Assembly (NCBI RefSeq): GCF_025147465.1
Contig: NZ_JALXOZ010000002.1
Coordinates: forward strand, 62,001-126,000
Length of the DNA: 64,000 nucleotides
Direction: 5' to 3'
DNA from: Dermabacter sp. p3-SID358
GTDB taxonomy: Bacteria > Actinomycetota > Actinomycetes > Actinomycetales > Dermabacteraceae
Part shown: positions 16,470-25,444 of the stretch, piece after piece
Position numbering within the stretch: the stretch's first letter is position 1
How the letters are laid out: each line of letters begins with the position of its first letter
Made by a program: the position numbers and the translations under genes
Notes under the pieces: model-generated
The model's input: only the letters and a program-made list of their open reading frames with translations
What the model was told of the DNA's origin: nothing
The model's database searches: none

Positions 16470-16943
16470 TTACTTCTCAGGCGCGAGGTATTCGAGAGAT
16501 TCGTCGAGCAACTGCACAGTAAGTCGCTGCGTCTCGTTGCCCACGGTGACGTCAACGAAAAGATTGTCGCCCGGCTTCTTCGAAGTCGTCACTTGGACTG
16601 CCTCGGCGCCGTCACCCCCGAGCATGATTGTCTCGCCCGCGGGGACGTTGATGCTCGCACTTCCGCTCACGCCTTCGACGAAGTTGAGGTCAACCGTGTA
16701 GTCCTGCGACGACTGATTGACGAGCGCACCGGTGACCTTCACGCCATTGGCATCCTTGACAGCGAGGAGGTTGCGCACACCAACCGGCTTCGAAGCGCCC
16801 TCGGGCGTGAAGTTGATGAGCGCACCTTCAGCCGGCTGGTAAAAGTGGTGAGTTTGCATCGGGTTGAAGTAGGCGCAGCCACTCAGGCCGAAAGCGGCGA
16901 TGCCCATGAGTGCGGCAGCGCGGGAGAAGGGACGAAGTTTCAC
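16470..16943 (-). CDS. LpqE-like secreted lipoprotein
   Basis: This is a 157-residue lipoprotein. The signal peptide has lipobox LSGC with the lipidated Cys at 23. The mature part is a beta-rich domain (TGALVNQSSQDYTVDLNFVEG..INVPAGETIMLGGDGAEAV..GDNLFVDVTVG), a pattern shared with the LpqE / copper-chaperone PCuAC-like folds. No Met/His copper ligand cluster stands out, so metal binding is unproven. Family assignment rests partly on context: it is divergent from carD, exactly as lpqE is in mycobacteria. Confidence 0.75.
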   Translation of the reverse strand: MKLRPFSRAAALMGIAAFGLSGCAYFNPMQTHHFYQPAEGALINFTPEGASKPVGVRNLLAVKDANGVKVTGALVNQSSQDYTVDLNFVEGVSGSASINVPAGETIMLGGDGAEAVQVTTSKKPGDNLFVDVTVGNETQRLTVQLLDESLEYLAPEK

Positions 16944-17173
16944 TCTGGCTCCTGCAATTCGTGAGGTCCGTGATTGTCAATGACGGAATGGTTTGCATCG
17001 CGAAGCGGGACTACCGGACCGGGACCAAGAGCCCGCGGGAATGGAAGCCGCCGCGCTAGCAGCACCCTCACAGACTACCCCACACAGCGCCTTTACTGCC
17101 TAACTCTGCAGCGGCGAAATATAGCACATGCTCGGATGTTAGAATGGTCGCTGGACGAAAGGGACCTCAACTC

Positions 17174-17656
17174 ATGAACTTTAACGTCGGCGAAACAGTC
17201 GTCTACCCGCACCACGGTGCGGCGCTCATCGAAGAAGTCAACGAACGCACCATCAAGGGCAAGGTGAAGAAATACCTCAAGCTCAAGGTTGCGCAGGGCG
17301 ATCTTACGATCGAAGTGCCAGCGGAAAACGTCGACATGGTGGGTGTTCGCGACGTCGTCGATCAGAAGGGCCTCGAAGAAGTTTTCGAGGTGCTCCGCCA
17401 GCCCTATGTTGAGGAACCCACGAACTGGTCGCGCCGATACAAAGCAAACGTGGAGAAGCTCGCGTCGGGCGACATCAAGAAGGTCGCCGAGGTCGTACGC
17501 GACCTGTGGCGCCGCGATCAGGATCGCGGCCTCAGCGCTGGCGAGAAGCGAATGCTTTCGAAGGCCCGCCAGATTCTCACATCGGAGCTTGCGCTTGCCG
17601 AGGACTGCTCGCAGGAGCGCGCTGAAGAGATCCTCAACGAGGTTCTCGCGTCTTAA
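17174..17656 (+). CDS. carD: CarD family RNA polymerase-binding transcription factor
   Basis: This is a 160-residue essential actinobacterial transcription factor that binds the RNAP beta subunit and stabilises open promoter complexes. The N-terminal RNAP-interacting (Tudor-like) domain is [28 protein letters not shown]. The C-terminal helical DNA-binding domain contains [21 protein letters not shown], with the conserved Trp that wedges at the -10 upstream edge, and [17 protein letters not shown]. The ATG follows AAAGGGAC. A TAGAAT box at 17140-17145 may be its -10. The stop overlaps the start of the next gene as TAATG. Confidence 0.97.
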   Translation: MNFNVGETVVYPHHGAALIEEVNERTIKGKVKKYLKLKVAQGDLTIEVPAENVDMVGVRDVVDQKGLEEVFEVLRQPYVEEPTNWSRRYKANVEKLASGDIKKVAEVVRDLWRRDQDRGLSAGEKRMLSKARQILTSELALAEDCSQERAEEILNEVLAS

Positions 17657-17958
17657 TGAAGCACATCGCGGTTGTGTGCGGTGCGGGGGTAGCGACATCC
17701 TCGGTCATCCGCAAGCGCATCGAGGCGTATTACGACGTCCACGCCATCGACGTCAACGTTACGCAGGCGACCGTGATGGATTTGCTCTCGCCGCAGTTTT
17801 CCGCCGATGCGATCGTCACGACGGTCACGATCCCCTCGTCGATTGGGATCCCTCAGTTAAGCGGCATGCCGCTGCTGCTGGGCACGAATGCCCGCGTGAC
17901 ATTCGAAGCACTCGACGCGTTGCTCGGTTTCGACCCGACGAGCACTGACTCGAACTAG
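17656..17958 (+). CDS. Stand-alone PTS EIIB component (galactitol/lactose type)
   Basis: This is a 100-residue phosphotransferase-system IIB-like protein. The phosphocysteine loop is IAVVCGAGVATSSVIRKRI, with Cys8 and the following G-x-G-x-A-T-S pattern typical of the galactitol IIB (GatB) group. No EIIA, EIIC, HPr or EI gene is nearby. Its ATG shares an A with the carD stop codon (TAATG), so it must be translated by coupling to carD. This is an unexpected partner: it may be a regulatory orphan EIIB rather than part of a sugar transporter. Length is normal for a IIB domain. Confidence 0.85.
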   Translation: MKHIAVVCGAGVATSSVIRKRIEAYYDVHAIDVNVTQATVMDLLSPQFSADAIVTTVTIPSSIGIPQLSGMPLLLGTNARVTFEALDALLGFDPTSTDSN

Positions 17959-18007
17959 GCCAAAGCTCCGGCTCGACTCGGGAGCGCCACACCTCACTAC
18001 AGCAAAA

Positions 18008-18036
18008 TGCCCCTGCCCAAAACGAGAGCAGGGGCA
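18008..18036. terminator. Bidirectional terminator between the carD unit and galE
   Basis: TGCCCCTGC and GCAGGGGCA form perfect 9-bp arms. T-rich sequence follows on both strands (CTTT on plus, TTTTG on minus), between convergent genes. Confidence 0.85.
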
Positions 18037-18157
18037 CTTTGGCGTCACACTTGATGAAAAATCCCGGCGCTTACCCGCCCGCGGTCCTCGATGAGGCCGG
18101 TTTCTTCATGATCCCGCACGAGAAACGCGAAATCGCGAACGGCGACGCACGGCGGAA

Positions 18158-19123
18158 TCAGTGGCAGCTCAGCGCCTCGACAGCCGAGCGCACGATGTCG
18201 TCGAGGTCCTTCGAGCTCTTCCAACCCAGCGCCTTCTCGATGCGCTCGGTCGAACACACGAGACGAGCGGGATCGCCTGCGCGGCGCGGAGCAATTTCGG
18301 GCTCAATCTCGATGCCCTTCGCGCGAGCGATCGCGTCGATCACTTCGAGAACACTCGAGCCCGTTCCCGTACCCACATTGAAGACACGATGCTCGCGCTC
18401 TTCCTTCGCGAGATAGCCGAGGGCGGCGATATGCGCGTCGGCGAGATCCTCAACGTGAACGTAGTCGCGGATACACGTGCCGTCGGGAGTGTCGTAGTCG
18501 TTGCCGAATACCTTCGGGGTCTTCCCACATTCGAGCGCGTCGAGCACGATCGGCACGAGGTTCATCACGAGGGTGTCGGCGAGCTCGGGGGCGCCCGCGC
18601 CTGCCACGTTGAAGTAGCGCAGGGCGACCGTGCGCATGCCGTGGGCACGCTCGGCGTCGGCAAGCATCCACTCGCCCACGTACTTCGTAGCGCCGTAGGG
18701 GTTGATCGGGCGGCACTCGAGTTCCTCATCCACGAGGTCGACATCGGGCATACCGTATACAGCCGCGGAAGAGCTGAACACGAAGTCACGAACGCCCGCG
18801 CGTGCGGCGGCGTCGAGAACATTGGCGAGGCCGCCGATGTTGTCGTGCCAGTACATTTCGGGTTTCTCCACCGATTCGCCAACCTGCTTGTGGGCCGCGA
18901 AGTGGATGACCGCCTTCACACCACGGTCACGCATCTCGCGCTCGAGCACCTCGACCGCGTCGCTTGCGGTGACGTCCTGCTTGATCAGAGGAGCACCGCC
19001 AAGGCGATTCTCGAAGCCCGTTGACAGATCGTCGACAACAGCGACGGACTCGCCGCGCTCTTGAAGAAGATGCACCACGTGCGAACCGATGTAACCTGCA
19101 CCACCAATAACTAATGTCGTCAT
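18158..19123 (-). CDS. galE: UDP-glucose 4-epimerase
   Basis: This is a 321-residue NAD-dependent epimerase interconverting UDP-glucose and UDP-galactose for cell-wall and exopolysaccharide sugars. The Rossmann motif is GGAGYIGSH (7-15). The catalytic triad is Ser118/119 (FSSSAAVYG), Tyr143 and Lys147 (NPYGATKYVGE). Substrate-side motifs are ALRYFNVAGA and TCIRDYVHVEDLADAH. Length is normal. It is a single gene, convergent with carD, and divergent from the LCP gene. Confidence 0.95.
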   Translation of the reverse strand: MTTLVIGGAGYIGSHVVHLLQERGESVAVVDDLSTGFENRLGGAPLIKQDVTASDAVEVLEREMRDRGVKAVIHFAAHKQVGESVEKPEMYWHDNIGGLANVLDAAARAGVRDFVFSSSAAVYGMPDVDLVDEELECRPINPYGATKYVGEWMLADAERAHGMRTVALRYFNVAGAGAPELADTLVMNLVPIVLDALECGKTPKVFGNDYDTPDGTCIRDYVHVEDLADAHIAALGYLAKEEREHRVFNVGTGTGSSVLEVIDAIARAKGIEIEPEIAPRRAGDPARLVCSTERIEKALGWKSSKDLDDIVRSAVEALSCH

Positions 19124-19227
19124 GTGACCAGTCTAATGGGCGCACGCCTTCAAACCTCTCCGAAATCTCCACGCAAATCACACGCCGCAACCGCAATCTG
19201 AAAAAATCCCCCCGTAAACTGACCTTC

Positions 19228-21180
19228 ATGACCGAGTCAGAATCGCCCGAGCCCACGCTGCCCAAGCGCAACGCGGGTCGTCACCGATACGTGAGGCCCA
19301 CTAAGGCCGATTCGATCGCACTTAGCAACGCTCAAAAACGCCGTGAGGCAGCGCAGCGGGAGCATGGCTTCGACCTCTCCCGCAGGAGCGCTTCGCGGTT
19401 CCCGAAACCGGGCGATTCTCGCGCTCAGACTGGCGTCGGAACCCCTGCCGAATCCGCGAAGGCAAGCACCGTTGCCCGCGTCGCAGAAGGGTCGGCCGTC
19501 ACCCCGCTCGGGGATGGGGTGATGCGCACCGAGCCACTCCCAAACCTGCGCCCGCGTAACCACCAGATTTCCGTGGCTCGCGAGAATGACGATTCGATTC
19601 CCACTGGCGCCCCAGCGAGCATCGGGATTGGCCGACGCACCAGTCTTGACGAGGGCTCTCTCGCGCGCGCGTCTGTGTGGACGGCAAGCGGCAGCGTCTT
19701 CCCCGGGTTCGGTTTCATCCCTACAAAGTGGCGTGGGGTTGGCATCGCGCTCATGCTGACCAGCATCCTCATTGTCGGCGCAGTCGCCGCGCTCCTCATT
19801 TTCGGCGATCCAGCCTCGCTCGTGATTCGGTACGGAACGCGACGCGTCGTCGTGATCACCGCCCTTGTGTTCGTTGTTGTGGCCACCATCGTGTGGGTCT
19901 CGACAATTTTCCTCACCAATCAGTTGCACAACGTGCGCGAGAGGCTGCGCGGCCCCGCTCGAAGCGCCTCAAGAGCCCTTGCTTACACGCTCGCTCTCAT
20001 CGTGGCACTTCCGGGCATTTACGCAGCGCATAGTCTCTACGCGACCCAGGCGCTGCTCGGAAACTCGAAAGTGTTTGCCGGTGCCGAGAAGCACAATCTC
20101 GCCCCCGGCGTGGACCCGTGGGCGAATCGAGAGCGCGTGAACATCATGCTTCTCGGTCAGGATGCTGGCCCGGACCGTACAGGAACGCGCCCTGACACGA
20201 TCATGGTGGCCTCGATCGACACGAAGACGGGCCGCACGGCACTCTTCTCCATCCCCCGCAACCTCCAGTACGTGCGGTTCCCGAAAGGCACTGCCCCGGC
20301 AGAAGAGTTCCCCGAAGGTTTCACCTACTTCGGCAAGGACCAAAACCTCATCAACGCAGTCTGGTCGTGGGCAGAGGGCGTGAGGCCCGACCTGTTCCCC
20401 GGCGACAAGAACCCGGGCTTGACCGCGACAACGATGGCGGTCGAGGAAACACTCGGGCTCAAGGTCGACTACTACGCCATGGTGAACCTCCAGGGCTTCG
20501 CCGACCTCGTAGATGCCATTGGCGGTGTCGATATCGAGGTGGAGCGCGATATTCCGATCGGTGGCGGCGCCTCCAAGGTCGAGGGGTACGTCAAGAAGGG
20601 TTGGCAGCATCTCGATGGCTTCCATGCTCTTTGGTATGCCCGCTCTCGCCACAATTCGAACGACTTCGACCGCAACTGCCGCCAGCAGCGCATCGTGCGC
20701 ACAGTCGCGGAAGAAGCGAACGTCTCCACGCTCGCCCTCAACATCCCGAAGGTGATCGGGGCAACCGAGCGCAACATTGAGACGGACATCCCGATTTCTC
20801 AGGTCGAGGCGTTTGCCGACCTCGCGCAGCGAATTCAGAAGGGCGGCTTTAAGTCGTACCCGATCAATCCAACCGTGACCCATTCGGGCAACCCCGACTA
20901 CCCGTACATCAAGGAATGGGTGCAGGCCTCGATCAAGGATTCGATGAAGGGCTACGGCGAGGTTCCCGTGAGTGGCAAGCCGGGCGGCAAGGCCGGCACG
21001 GGCACAGGCGTGGGTATCACGAACATGAGGCCGCTTCCCGCGGAGCCCACGACGTCGCCCGATGACTCGGGTGAATCCGGAGACTCGAGCGACTCGAACT
21101 CCGGCGACAATCCCGATGTACAGGTCAATCAGGACCCGCTCGCGCCGTGCATGCCGGGTAACGAGGATCCGATGGGCTAA
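19228..21180 (+). CDS. LytR-CpsA-Psr (LCP) family cell-wall glycopolymer ligase
   Basis: This is a 650-residue membrane protein of the LCP family, which attaches teichoic acid-like polymers or arabinogalactan to peptidoglycan. A long disordered basic N-terminus (1-165) is followed by three membrane segments (about 172-195, 203-230, 245-268). The extracytoplasmic LCP domain runs from NIMLLGQDAGPDRTGTRPDTIMVASID through SIPRNLQYV, QGFADLVDAIGGVDI and LWYARSRHNSNDFDRNCRQQ. These carry the conserved Arg and Asp residues that hold the polyprenyl phosphate. The C-terminal tail is Ser/Asp/Gly-rich. No ribosome site precedes the ATG at 19228, but TAAACT ends seven bases before it, suggesting a leaderless mRNA. 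Confidence 0.92.
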   Translation: MTESESPEPTLPKRNAGRHRYVRPTKADSIALSNAQKRREAAQREHGFDLSRRSASRFPKPGDSRAQTGVGTPAESAKASTVARVAEGSAVTPLGDGVMRTEPLPNLRPRNHQISVARENDDSIPTGAPASIGIGRRTSLDEGSLARASVWTASGSVFPGFGFIPTKWRGVGIALMLTSILIVGAVAALLIFGDPASLVIRYGTRRVVVITALVFVVVATIVWVSTIFLTNQLHNVRERLRGPARSASRALAYTLALIVALPGIYAAHSLYATQALLGNSKVFAGAEKHNLAPGVDPWANRERVNIMLLGQDAGPDRTGTRPDTIMVASIDTKTGRTALFSIPRNLQYVRFPKGTAPAEEFPEGFTYFGKDQNLINAVWSWAEGVRPDLFPGDKNPGLTATTMAVEETLGLKVDYYAMVNLQGFADLVDAIGGVDIEVERDIPIGGGASKVEGYVKKGWQHLDGFHALWYARSRHNSNDFDRNCRQQRIVRTVAEEANVSTLALNIPKVIGATERNIETDIPISQVEAFADLAQRIQKGGFKSYPINPTVTHSGNPDYPYIKEWVQASIKDSMKGYGEVPVSGKPGGKAGTGTGVGITNMRPLPAEPTTSPDDSGESGDSSDSNSGDNPDVQVNQDPLAPCMPGNEDPMG

Positions 21181-21242
21181 CGCCTCACCGGCTCGCCCTC
21201 ACCAACGTCCCCTCACCGCGAAGCGCCCTGGTGTGGCTCGCT

Positions 21243-22712
21243 CTAGTCGAGCTGCAGCAGGGCGTTTTCCAGCACTTCCGGCATCGCGGGGTGAATCCAG
21301 TACTGCTTCGTCGCGATCTCGCGCGCATCGAGACCGAAGCTCATCGCTTGAATGAGCACCTGGATGAGCGTCGCCGCCTCGGGCCCGATGATGTGTGCGC
21401 CGAGGATTGTCCCGGATTCGGCATCGGCGATGATCTTCACGAAGTCGCCCGGCGCAGAAAGTTCCATCGCCCACCCGTAGGCGACGTCGGCAAATTCCTG
21501 CCGGGCCACTCGAAACTCGCGCCCGGTTGCGCCCGCCCACTCGCGGGCCTCTCGCTCGGTCATGCCAACCGTGGCGATTTGCGGCGAGGTGAACACGGCC
21601 GCGGGAATCGGCATGTCGTCGCTGCGGCGCAGTGCGTGGGGGTTCAGGATGTTGTGTCGCGCGATCTTCAGTTCGTGGTTCGCCACGTGTTTGAGCTGCG
21701 CGGGCGAGCTGAGGTCCCCGATCGAGTAGATTCCGTCGATCACCTCGCCGCCCGAGCTCAGGACCCTCTGATGGGCATCGACCATGACACGCCCCGCCTC
21801 GTCCATACCGATCCCTCCCGCCTCGACATTCAGCAGGTCGCTGTTCGGCGTTCGGCCGGTCGCCACGAGAATGTCGGCAACGGTGAGGGTTCGCGGTGCG
21901 CGTGCGCTGGAGTTTTCGGGGTCCGACGGTTGCAGGTCAATCTCGACGCCTTTTTCCGTGCGTCGCACTCCGCTTGTCGAGGTATTGAGGTGCACCGTGT
22001 AGCGCGCCGAGGCGATCTCGGTGATGCGACGTGCCACGTCGTCATCGAAGCTCCTCAGCAGGGAGCCTGAGCGGGCAATCAGGTGTACGTCCACGCCGAA
22101 GGCGTCGAGGATGTGCGCGAACTCGAGGGCGATCACGCCTGAGCCCAGAATCGCGATCGACTCGGGAAGCCGCTCAAGACGCATGATGGTGTCGCTCGTG
22201 AGGGGATGCGAATCCTTGAGGCCGGGAATGTTCGGGATTGCGGGGCGCGAGCCGGCCGCGAGAAGAATCGTGTCGGCGGTGACCTCGCGCGTGCCATCTG
22301 CTGTCTCGACCACGAGACGTTTCGGTGCGGTGAAGCGTGCCGTGCCGCGGATGAGGGCCAGGTTCTCATTATCCGAGTGGCTCGCGCGGTAATCCTCGCC
22401 GCCGCGGGAGATCGGGTCAATTCGACCGAAAACTCGGTCGCGCACGGCCGGGAATCCGACGCCACCAAGCGCCGCATCGACCCCGAATTTCTCGGCATGT
22501 TCATGGCGGGCATTGACGGCAATGTTAGCCGTGTGCACGAACATCTTCGTGGGGATGCAGCCGAGGTTGAGGCAGGTTCCACCGAAGACGTGTTCGGGGC
22601 CTACGCCTCGGTCGATGTAGACGATCGATTTCTCCGCGAACTCGGGTCCCGGGAAGGAGTTGCCAGAGCCGGAGCCGATGAGGGCGATGTCGAAGTGTTC
22701 TGGGGCGCTCAT
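21243..22712 (-). CDS. mtr: Mycothione reductase
   Basis: This is a 489-residue FAD/NADPH disulfide reductase that recycles mycothiol disulfide. The FAD motif is IALIGSGSGNSF. The redox-active pair is Cys47 and Cys52 in GTCLNLGCIPTKM, the NADPH-binding loop is IAILGSGVIALEFAHIL, and the C-terminal catalytic His lies in YWIHPAMPEVLENALLQL. The G-S-G-S-G-N-S form of the FAD loop and lack of the lipoamide dehydrogenase pattern favour Mtr. A half-copy of the dispersed repeat lies at 21921-21933, encoding QPSD in a surface loop. Confidence 0.93.
   Translation of the reverse strand: MSAPEHFDIALIGSGSGNSFPGPEFAEKSIVYIDRGVGPEHVFGGTCLNLGCIPTKMFVHTANIAVNARHEHAEKFGVDAALGGVGFPAVRDRVFGRIDPISRGGEDYRASHSDNENLALIRGTARFTAPKRLVVETADGTREVTADTILLAAGSRPAIPNIPGLKDSHPLTSDTIMRLERLPESIAILGSGVIALEFAHILDAFGVDVHLIARSGSLLRSFDDDVARRITEIASARYTVHLNTSTSGVRRTEKGVEIDLQPSDPENSSARAPRTLTVADILVATGRTPNSDLLNVEAGGIGMDEAGRVMVDAHQRVLSSGGEVIDGIYSIGDLSSPAQLKHVANHELKIARHNILNPHALRRSDDMPIPAAVFTSPQIATVGMTEREAREWAGATGREFRVARQEFADVAYGWAMELSAPGDFVKIIADAESGTILGAHIIGPEAATLIQVLIQAMSFGLDAREIATKQYWIHPAMPEVLENALLQLD
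21921..21934 (+). repeat. Dispersed-repeat half-site within mtr
   Basis: GTCCGACGGTTGCA, preceded by GGG. It matches the core 13-mer except for the last base. The right arm of the palindrome is missing. Confidence 0.7.
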
Positions 22713-22837
22713 GGTGTCAAGGATACGGGCAGCGCTGTGCCCGCTCTCATCGATGCGTTTCTTTCATCCCTTCGAATCGCGCGCCCTCTTTCGGAACGAC
22801 ACGCCTCCCCCACTCCTTGGCGTGAAACAATGGATCC

Positions 22838-23536
22838 ATGCCCGACATTCTCGAGACCATGCCCGAAGCGAGCGAACCAATGTTCCTGCTCACGGCCCCA
22901 GTCGAGAATGAACTCGTCATCACGAAGTCGCGCTTTATCGCGTACCTCGCCCCCATCGAGACGGTCGACGAAGCAGACCACCTCATCCGCGAGCGCCGCG
23001 CCATGCACCCGAATGCGCGCCACCACTGCACCGCCCTCACGCTCGGCACGCCGGTGCATCTTCAACGCTCCAACGACGACGGCGAACCAAGCTCGACGGC
23101 AGGCATGCCCATGGCGCAAGCGATGCGCGGGCGGCACATGACAAATATCCTCGCCGTCGTCACGCGCTACTTCGGCGGCATCAAACTCGGGGCGGGAGGC
23201 CTCGTGCGGGCCTACGGCAACGCCGTGACTGACGCGCTCGATGTCGCCTCGTCGAAGGGGCTCGTGCGCGAACGGGTTGTTCGCCAAGTGACAGATCTCG
23301 AGGTCGGCTACGAACTCGCAGGCACCTTCGAGGCATCGATTCGCGCGTGGGCCGAGAATACCGGTGGCGTGAGCATCGAGGGCGCCGACTACACCGCGAG
23401 TGGGCTTACCCTCCGCTTCGTTCACCGCGTGGAAATCGCCTCTGACCTCGAGCGGGCTGCCGCTGAGCTTTCGAGCGGCGCCGTGAGCGCGGCAAGCGTC
23501 GGATACACATACGCCGATGTGCCCGCGCAATTTTAA
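22838..23536 (+). CDS. YigZ/IMPACT family protein
   Basis: This is a 232-residue protein of the YigZ (UPF0029/IMPACT) family. Features are KSRFIAYLAPIETVDEA at about 31-47, HCTALTLG, the strand-turn NDDGEPSSTAGMPM, and the signature VTRYFGGIKLGAGGLVRAYGNAV. The C-terminal DUF1949 domain runs from about 140. The family is linked to translation control and nucleic-acid binding; the precise role is not established. No clear ribosome site precedes the ATG at 22838; another ATG eight codons in is possible. It is divergent from mtr. Confidence 0.9.
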   Translation: MPDILETMPEASEPMFLLTAPVENELVITKSRFIAYLAPIETVDEADHLIRERRAMHPNARHHCTALTLGTPVHLQRSNDDGEPSSTAGMPMAQAMRGRHMTNILAVVTRYFGGIKLGAGGLVRAYGNAVTDALDVASSKGLVRERVVRQVTDLEVGYELAGTFEASIRAWAENTGGVSIEGADYTASGLTLRFVHRVEIASDLERAAAELSSGAVSAASVGYTYADVPAQF

Positions 23537-23635
23537 GGCCGGCCAGCACCCGATTGACGTGCGAAAAGTCCCGGGTCGTCCTATAGTGCTTGGAGGCCGC
23601 GGAACCGCGTGCCCAAAGCTGACGATGGAGTCTCG

Positions 23636-24880
23636 ATGAAAAAGATCCTCAATTCACTGCTCGCGAAGATCGTGATCGCGATCGTGCTTGGCATCCTCGT
23701 GGGTCTCGTAGCCCCCGATTGGTTTTCGCGCGGAACCGCGACGTTTTCGAAACTTTTCGGCAACTTCCTGAGCTTCATCATCCCGCTCATCATCATCGGC
23801 CTCATCACGCCCGCGATTTCTGAATTCGGTAGAGGCGCCGGCAAGTGGCTCGGCGTGACCGCTGCACTCGCGTACGCCTCCACGCTCATCGCTGGCACCT
23901 ACGCGATCGGCGCCGGGTACCTTGCGTTCCCGCTGCTGCTCGGCGACGGCACTAAGCTCGGCGGCGTATCCGAGCCCGAGACGAGCTTCGAGCCGTTCTT
24001 TGAGATCGCGATGGACCCCATCTTCGGTGTCATGACCGCGCTCATTACGAGCTTCGTGATCGGCCTGGGCATCGTCGCAGTGCGCGCAACAACCATTCAC
24101 GAGGGCTTCCTTGAGCTTCGCAAGATCGTCAATGCCACGATCTCGAAAATCATCGTGCCGCTTCTGCCGCTCTACATTTTCGCAATCTTCGAAAACATGA
24201 CGGCGAAGAAAGAAGTGTGGGACATCATCGTGAAGATGCTGCCGATCGTTGTACTCGCCTTCGTGCTCACCGCGATTATGCTCGTTCTCCAGTTCCTCGC
24301 CGCCGGCATCGCCAAGCGCAGGAACCCGTTCGTCATGCTCGGGAAGATGCTGCCTGCCTACGCGACGGCGCTTGGAACAAGCTCGAGCGCCGCGACGATT
24401 CCCGTCACGACCCGCTGCGCCGAGAATGCCGGCATTTCGAAGTCCGTCTCGAACTTCGTGATTCCACTGTGTGCGACGATTCACCTTTCAGGCTCGACCG
24501 TGAAGATCACCCTGTTCGCGTTCGCGATCCTGTGGACCACACACGGTGATTACAGCTTCGCGAGCCTCCTCGGCTTCGTGGCGATGCTCGGCGTGTCGAT
24601 GATCGCCGCTCCCGGCGTGCCCGGCGGCGCAATCGTGACCGCGTCGGCGCTTCTCGCGGAGCAGCTCGCGTTCAATGAATCGCAGGTGGGCCTCATGGTG
24701 GCCCTCTACGTGGCGCTCGACTCGTTCGGTACCGCCACGAACGTCACGGGCGACGGTGCGATCGCCGCGATCGTGGATCGCCTCTCGGGCGGCAAGGTCA
24801 GCGACGATGACGACGAGGAAGTCGCCACCGCCGACAACGCCGCTGCGCCGGCTGCCGCTGAGGGGTCGGCTGCGGCCTAA
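23636..24880 (+). CDS. Dicarboxylate/amino acid:cation symporter (DAACS family)
   Basis: This is a 414-residue inner-membrane symporter of the glutamate transporter fold, which imports dicarboxylates or acidic amino acids with Na+ or H+. The re-entrant hairpin motif GTSSSAATIPVTTRCAE and the transport-core segment ATIHLSGSTVKIT are present. The GAIVTASALL and ATNVTGDGAIAAIVDR stretches supply the cation and substrate site. Eight membrane segments and two hairpins can be traced. The tail is acidic then Ala-rich (SDDDDEEVATADNAAAPAAAEG). The ATG at 23636 has GGAG six bases upstream. Alone in its unit. Confidence 0.92.
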   Translation: MKKILNSLLAKIVIAIVLGILVGLVAPDWFSRGTATFSKLFGNFLSFIIPLIIIGLITPAISEFGRGAGKWLGVTAALAYASTLIAGTYAIGAGYLAFPLLLGDGTKLGGVSEPETSFEPFFEIAMDPIFGVMTALITSFVIGLGIVAVRATTIHEGFLELRKIVNATISKIIVPLLPLYIFAIFENMTAKKEVWDIIVKMLPIVVLAFVLTAIMLVLQFLAAGIAKRRNPFVMLGKMLPAYATALGTSSSAATIPVTTRCAENAGISKSVSNFVIPLCATIHLSGSTVKITLFAFAILWTTHGDYSFASLLGFVAMLGVSMIAAPGVPGGAIVTASALLAEQLAFNESQVGLMVALYVALDSFGTATNVTGDGAIAAIVDRLSGGKVSDDDDEEVATADNAAAPAAAEGSAAA

Positions 24881-25048
24881 GCGCTGCACACTGCATCACC
24901 GCTGAACAGAGCAGCACCGCTGCACCGCACAGCACCGCTGCAGTGAGCAATTGGAAAGGCGTGGCTTCGGCCGCGCCTTTCCTTCGTCGAGGGCCCATCT
25001 ACTTCCCTCACTCGCCTTTACCCGCTGCTCGCCCCGACTTCCGCGGTC

Positions 25049-25198
25049 CCTCTTCCCTCAACTCGCCACGCCCCCACACCTCTTCCCGCAGCTCGCCCCC
25101 CATTCCCGCCGACCTCTTCCCGCAGCTCGCCCTCCCCATTCCCGCCGGCCTCTTCCCGCCGGCCTCTTCCCGCAGCTCGGCCCCATTCCCGTCACTCT
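25049..25198. repeat. Low-complexity C-rich repeat tract
   Basis: Repeated units of CTCTTCCCGCAGCTCGCC and CCCATTCCCGCCGGC recur about five times in irregular order. Neighbouring frames translate to SRRPLPAAR-type peptides without family resemblance. The stretch 24881-25048 before it holds only CTGCACCGC-like short repeats. I see no gene. Confidence 0.7.
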
Positions 25199-25200
25199 CC

Positions 25201-25257
25201 ATAAAGAAACCGGCCTCCACACCCCCATCCAAGCCAGCAACCCCGCACTTTCTTCAT
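25201..25257. repeat. 57-bp element with ATAAAGAAA / TTTCTTCAT ends
   Basis: Ends ATAAAGAAA and TTTCTTCAT are inverted (8 of 9 positions), with a non-pairing interior. The same length and ends occur at 61631-61687 and 61752-61810, so I group them as a family. Confidence 0.55.
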
Positions 25258-25267
25258 CAACCGCGAC

Positions 25268-25330
25268 GGAAAAGCTTCAGGTCGAGAAGGAAAAGCTTCA
25301 GGTCGAGGCGGAAAAGCTTCAGATCGTGAC
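25268..25330 (+). repeat. 21-bp tandem repeat, three copies
   Basis: Three consecutive 21-bp units begin GGAAAAGCTTCAGGTCGA, GGAAAAGCTTCAGGTCGA and GGAAAAGCTTCAGATCGT, with two further decayed units to about 25375. One frame would encode the heptads EKLQVEK, EKLQVEA and EKLQIVT, but the frame has no credible start or upstream protein. Confidence 0.85.
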
Positions 25331-25444
25331 GCGAGACACCGGCAAAGCCTAAGATCGCGACGGAAGAACCTTGGACCGCGGCGCAGCCCCACCCGCAACA
25401 CCTCAGCTGGCGCGCCCGAAGCCCCGTCTCCTAGGTCGCAGCGC

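Noticed and set aside
16025..16555. 176-codon minus-strand frame over the 24-bp repeats
   Set aside because: Repetitive translation (GDLVGMV, WMACPLV) and overlap with the terminator and the LpqE-like gene end.
24951..25352. 133-codon frame ending in EKLQ heptads
   Set aside because: Starts in repetitive C-rich DNA, has no domain resemblance and no ribosome site; treated as tandem repeats.
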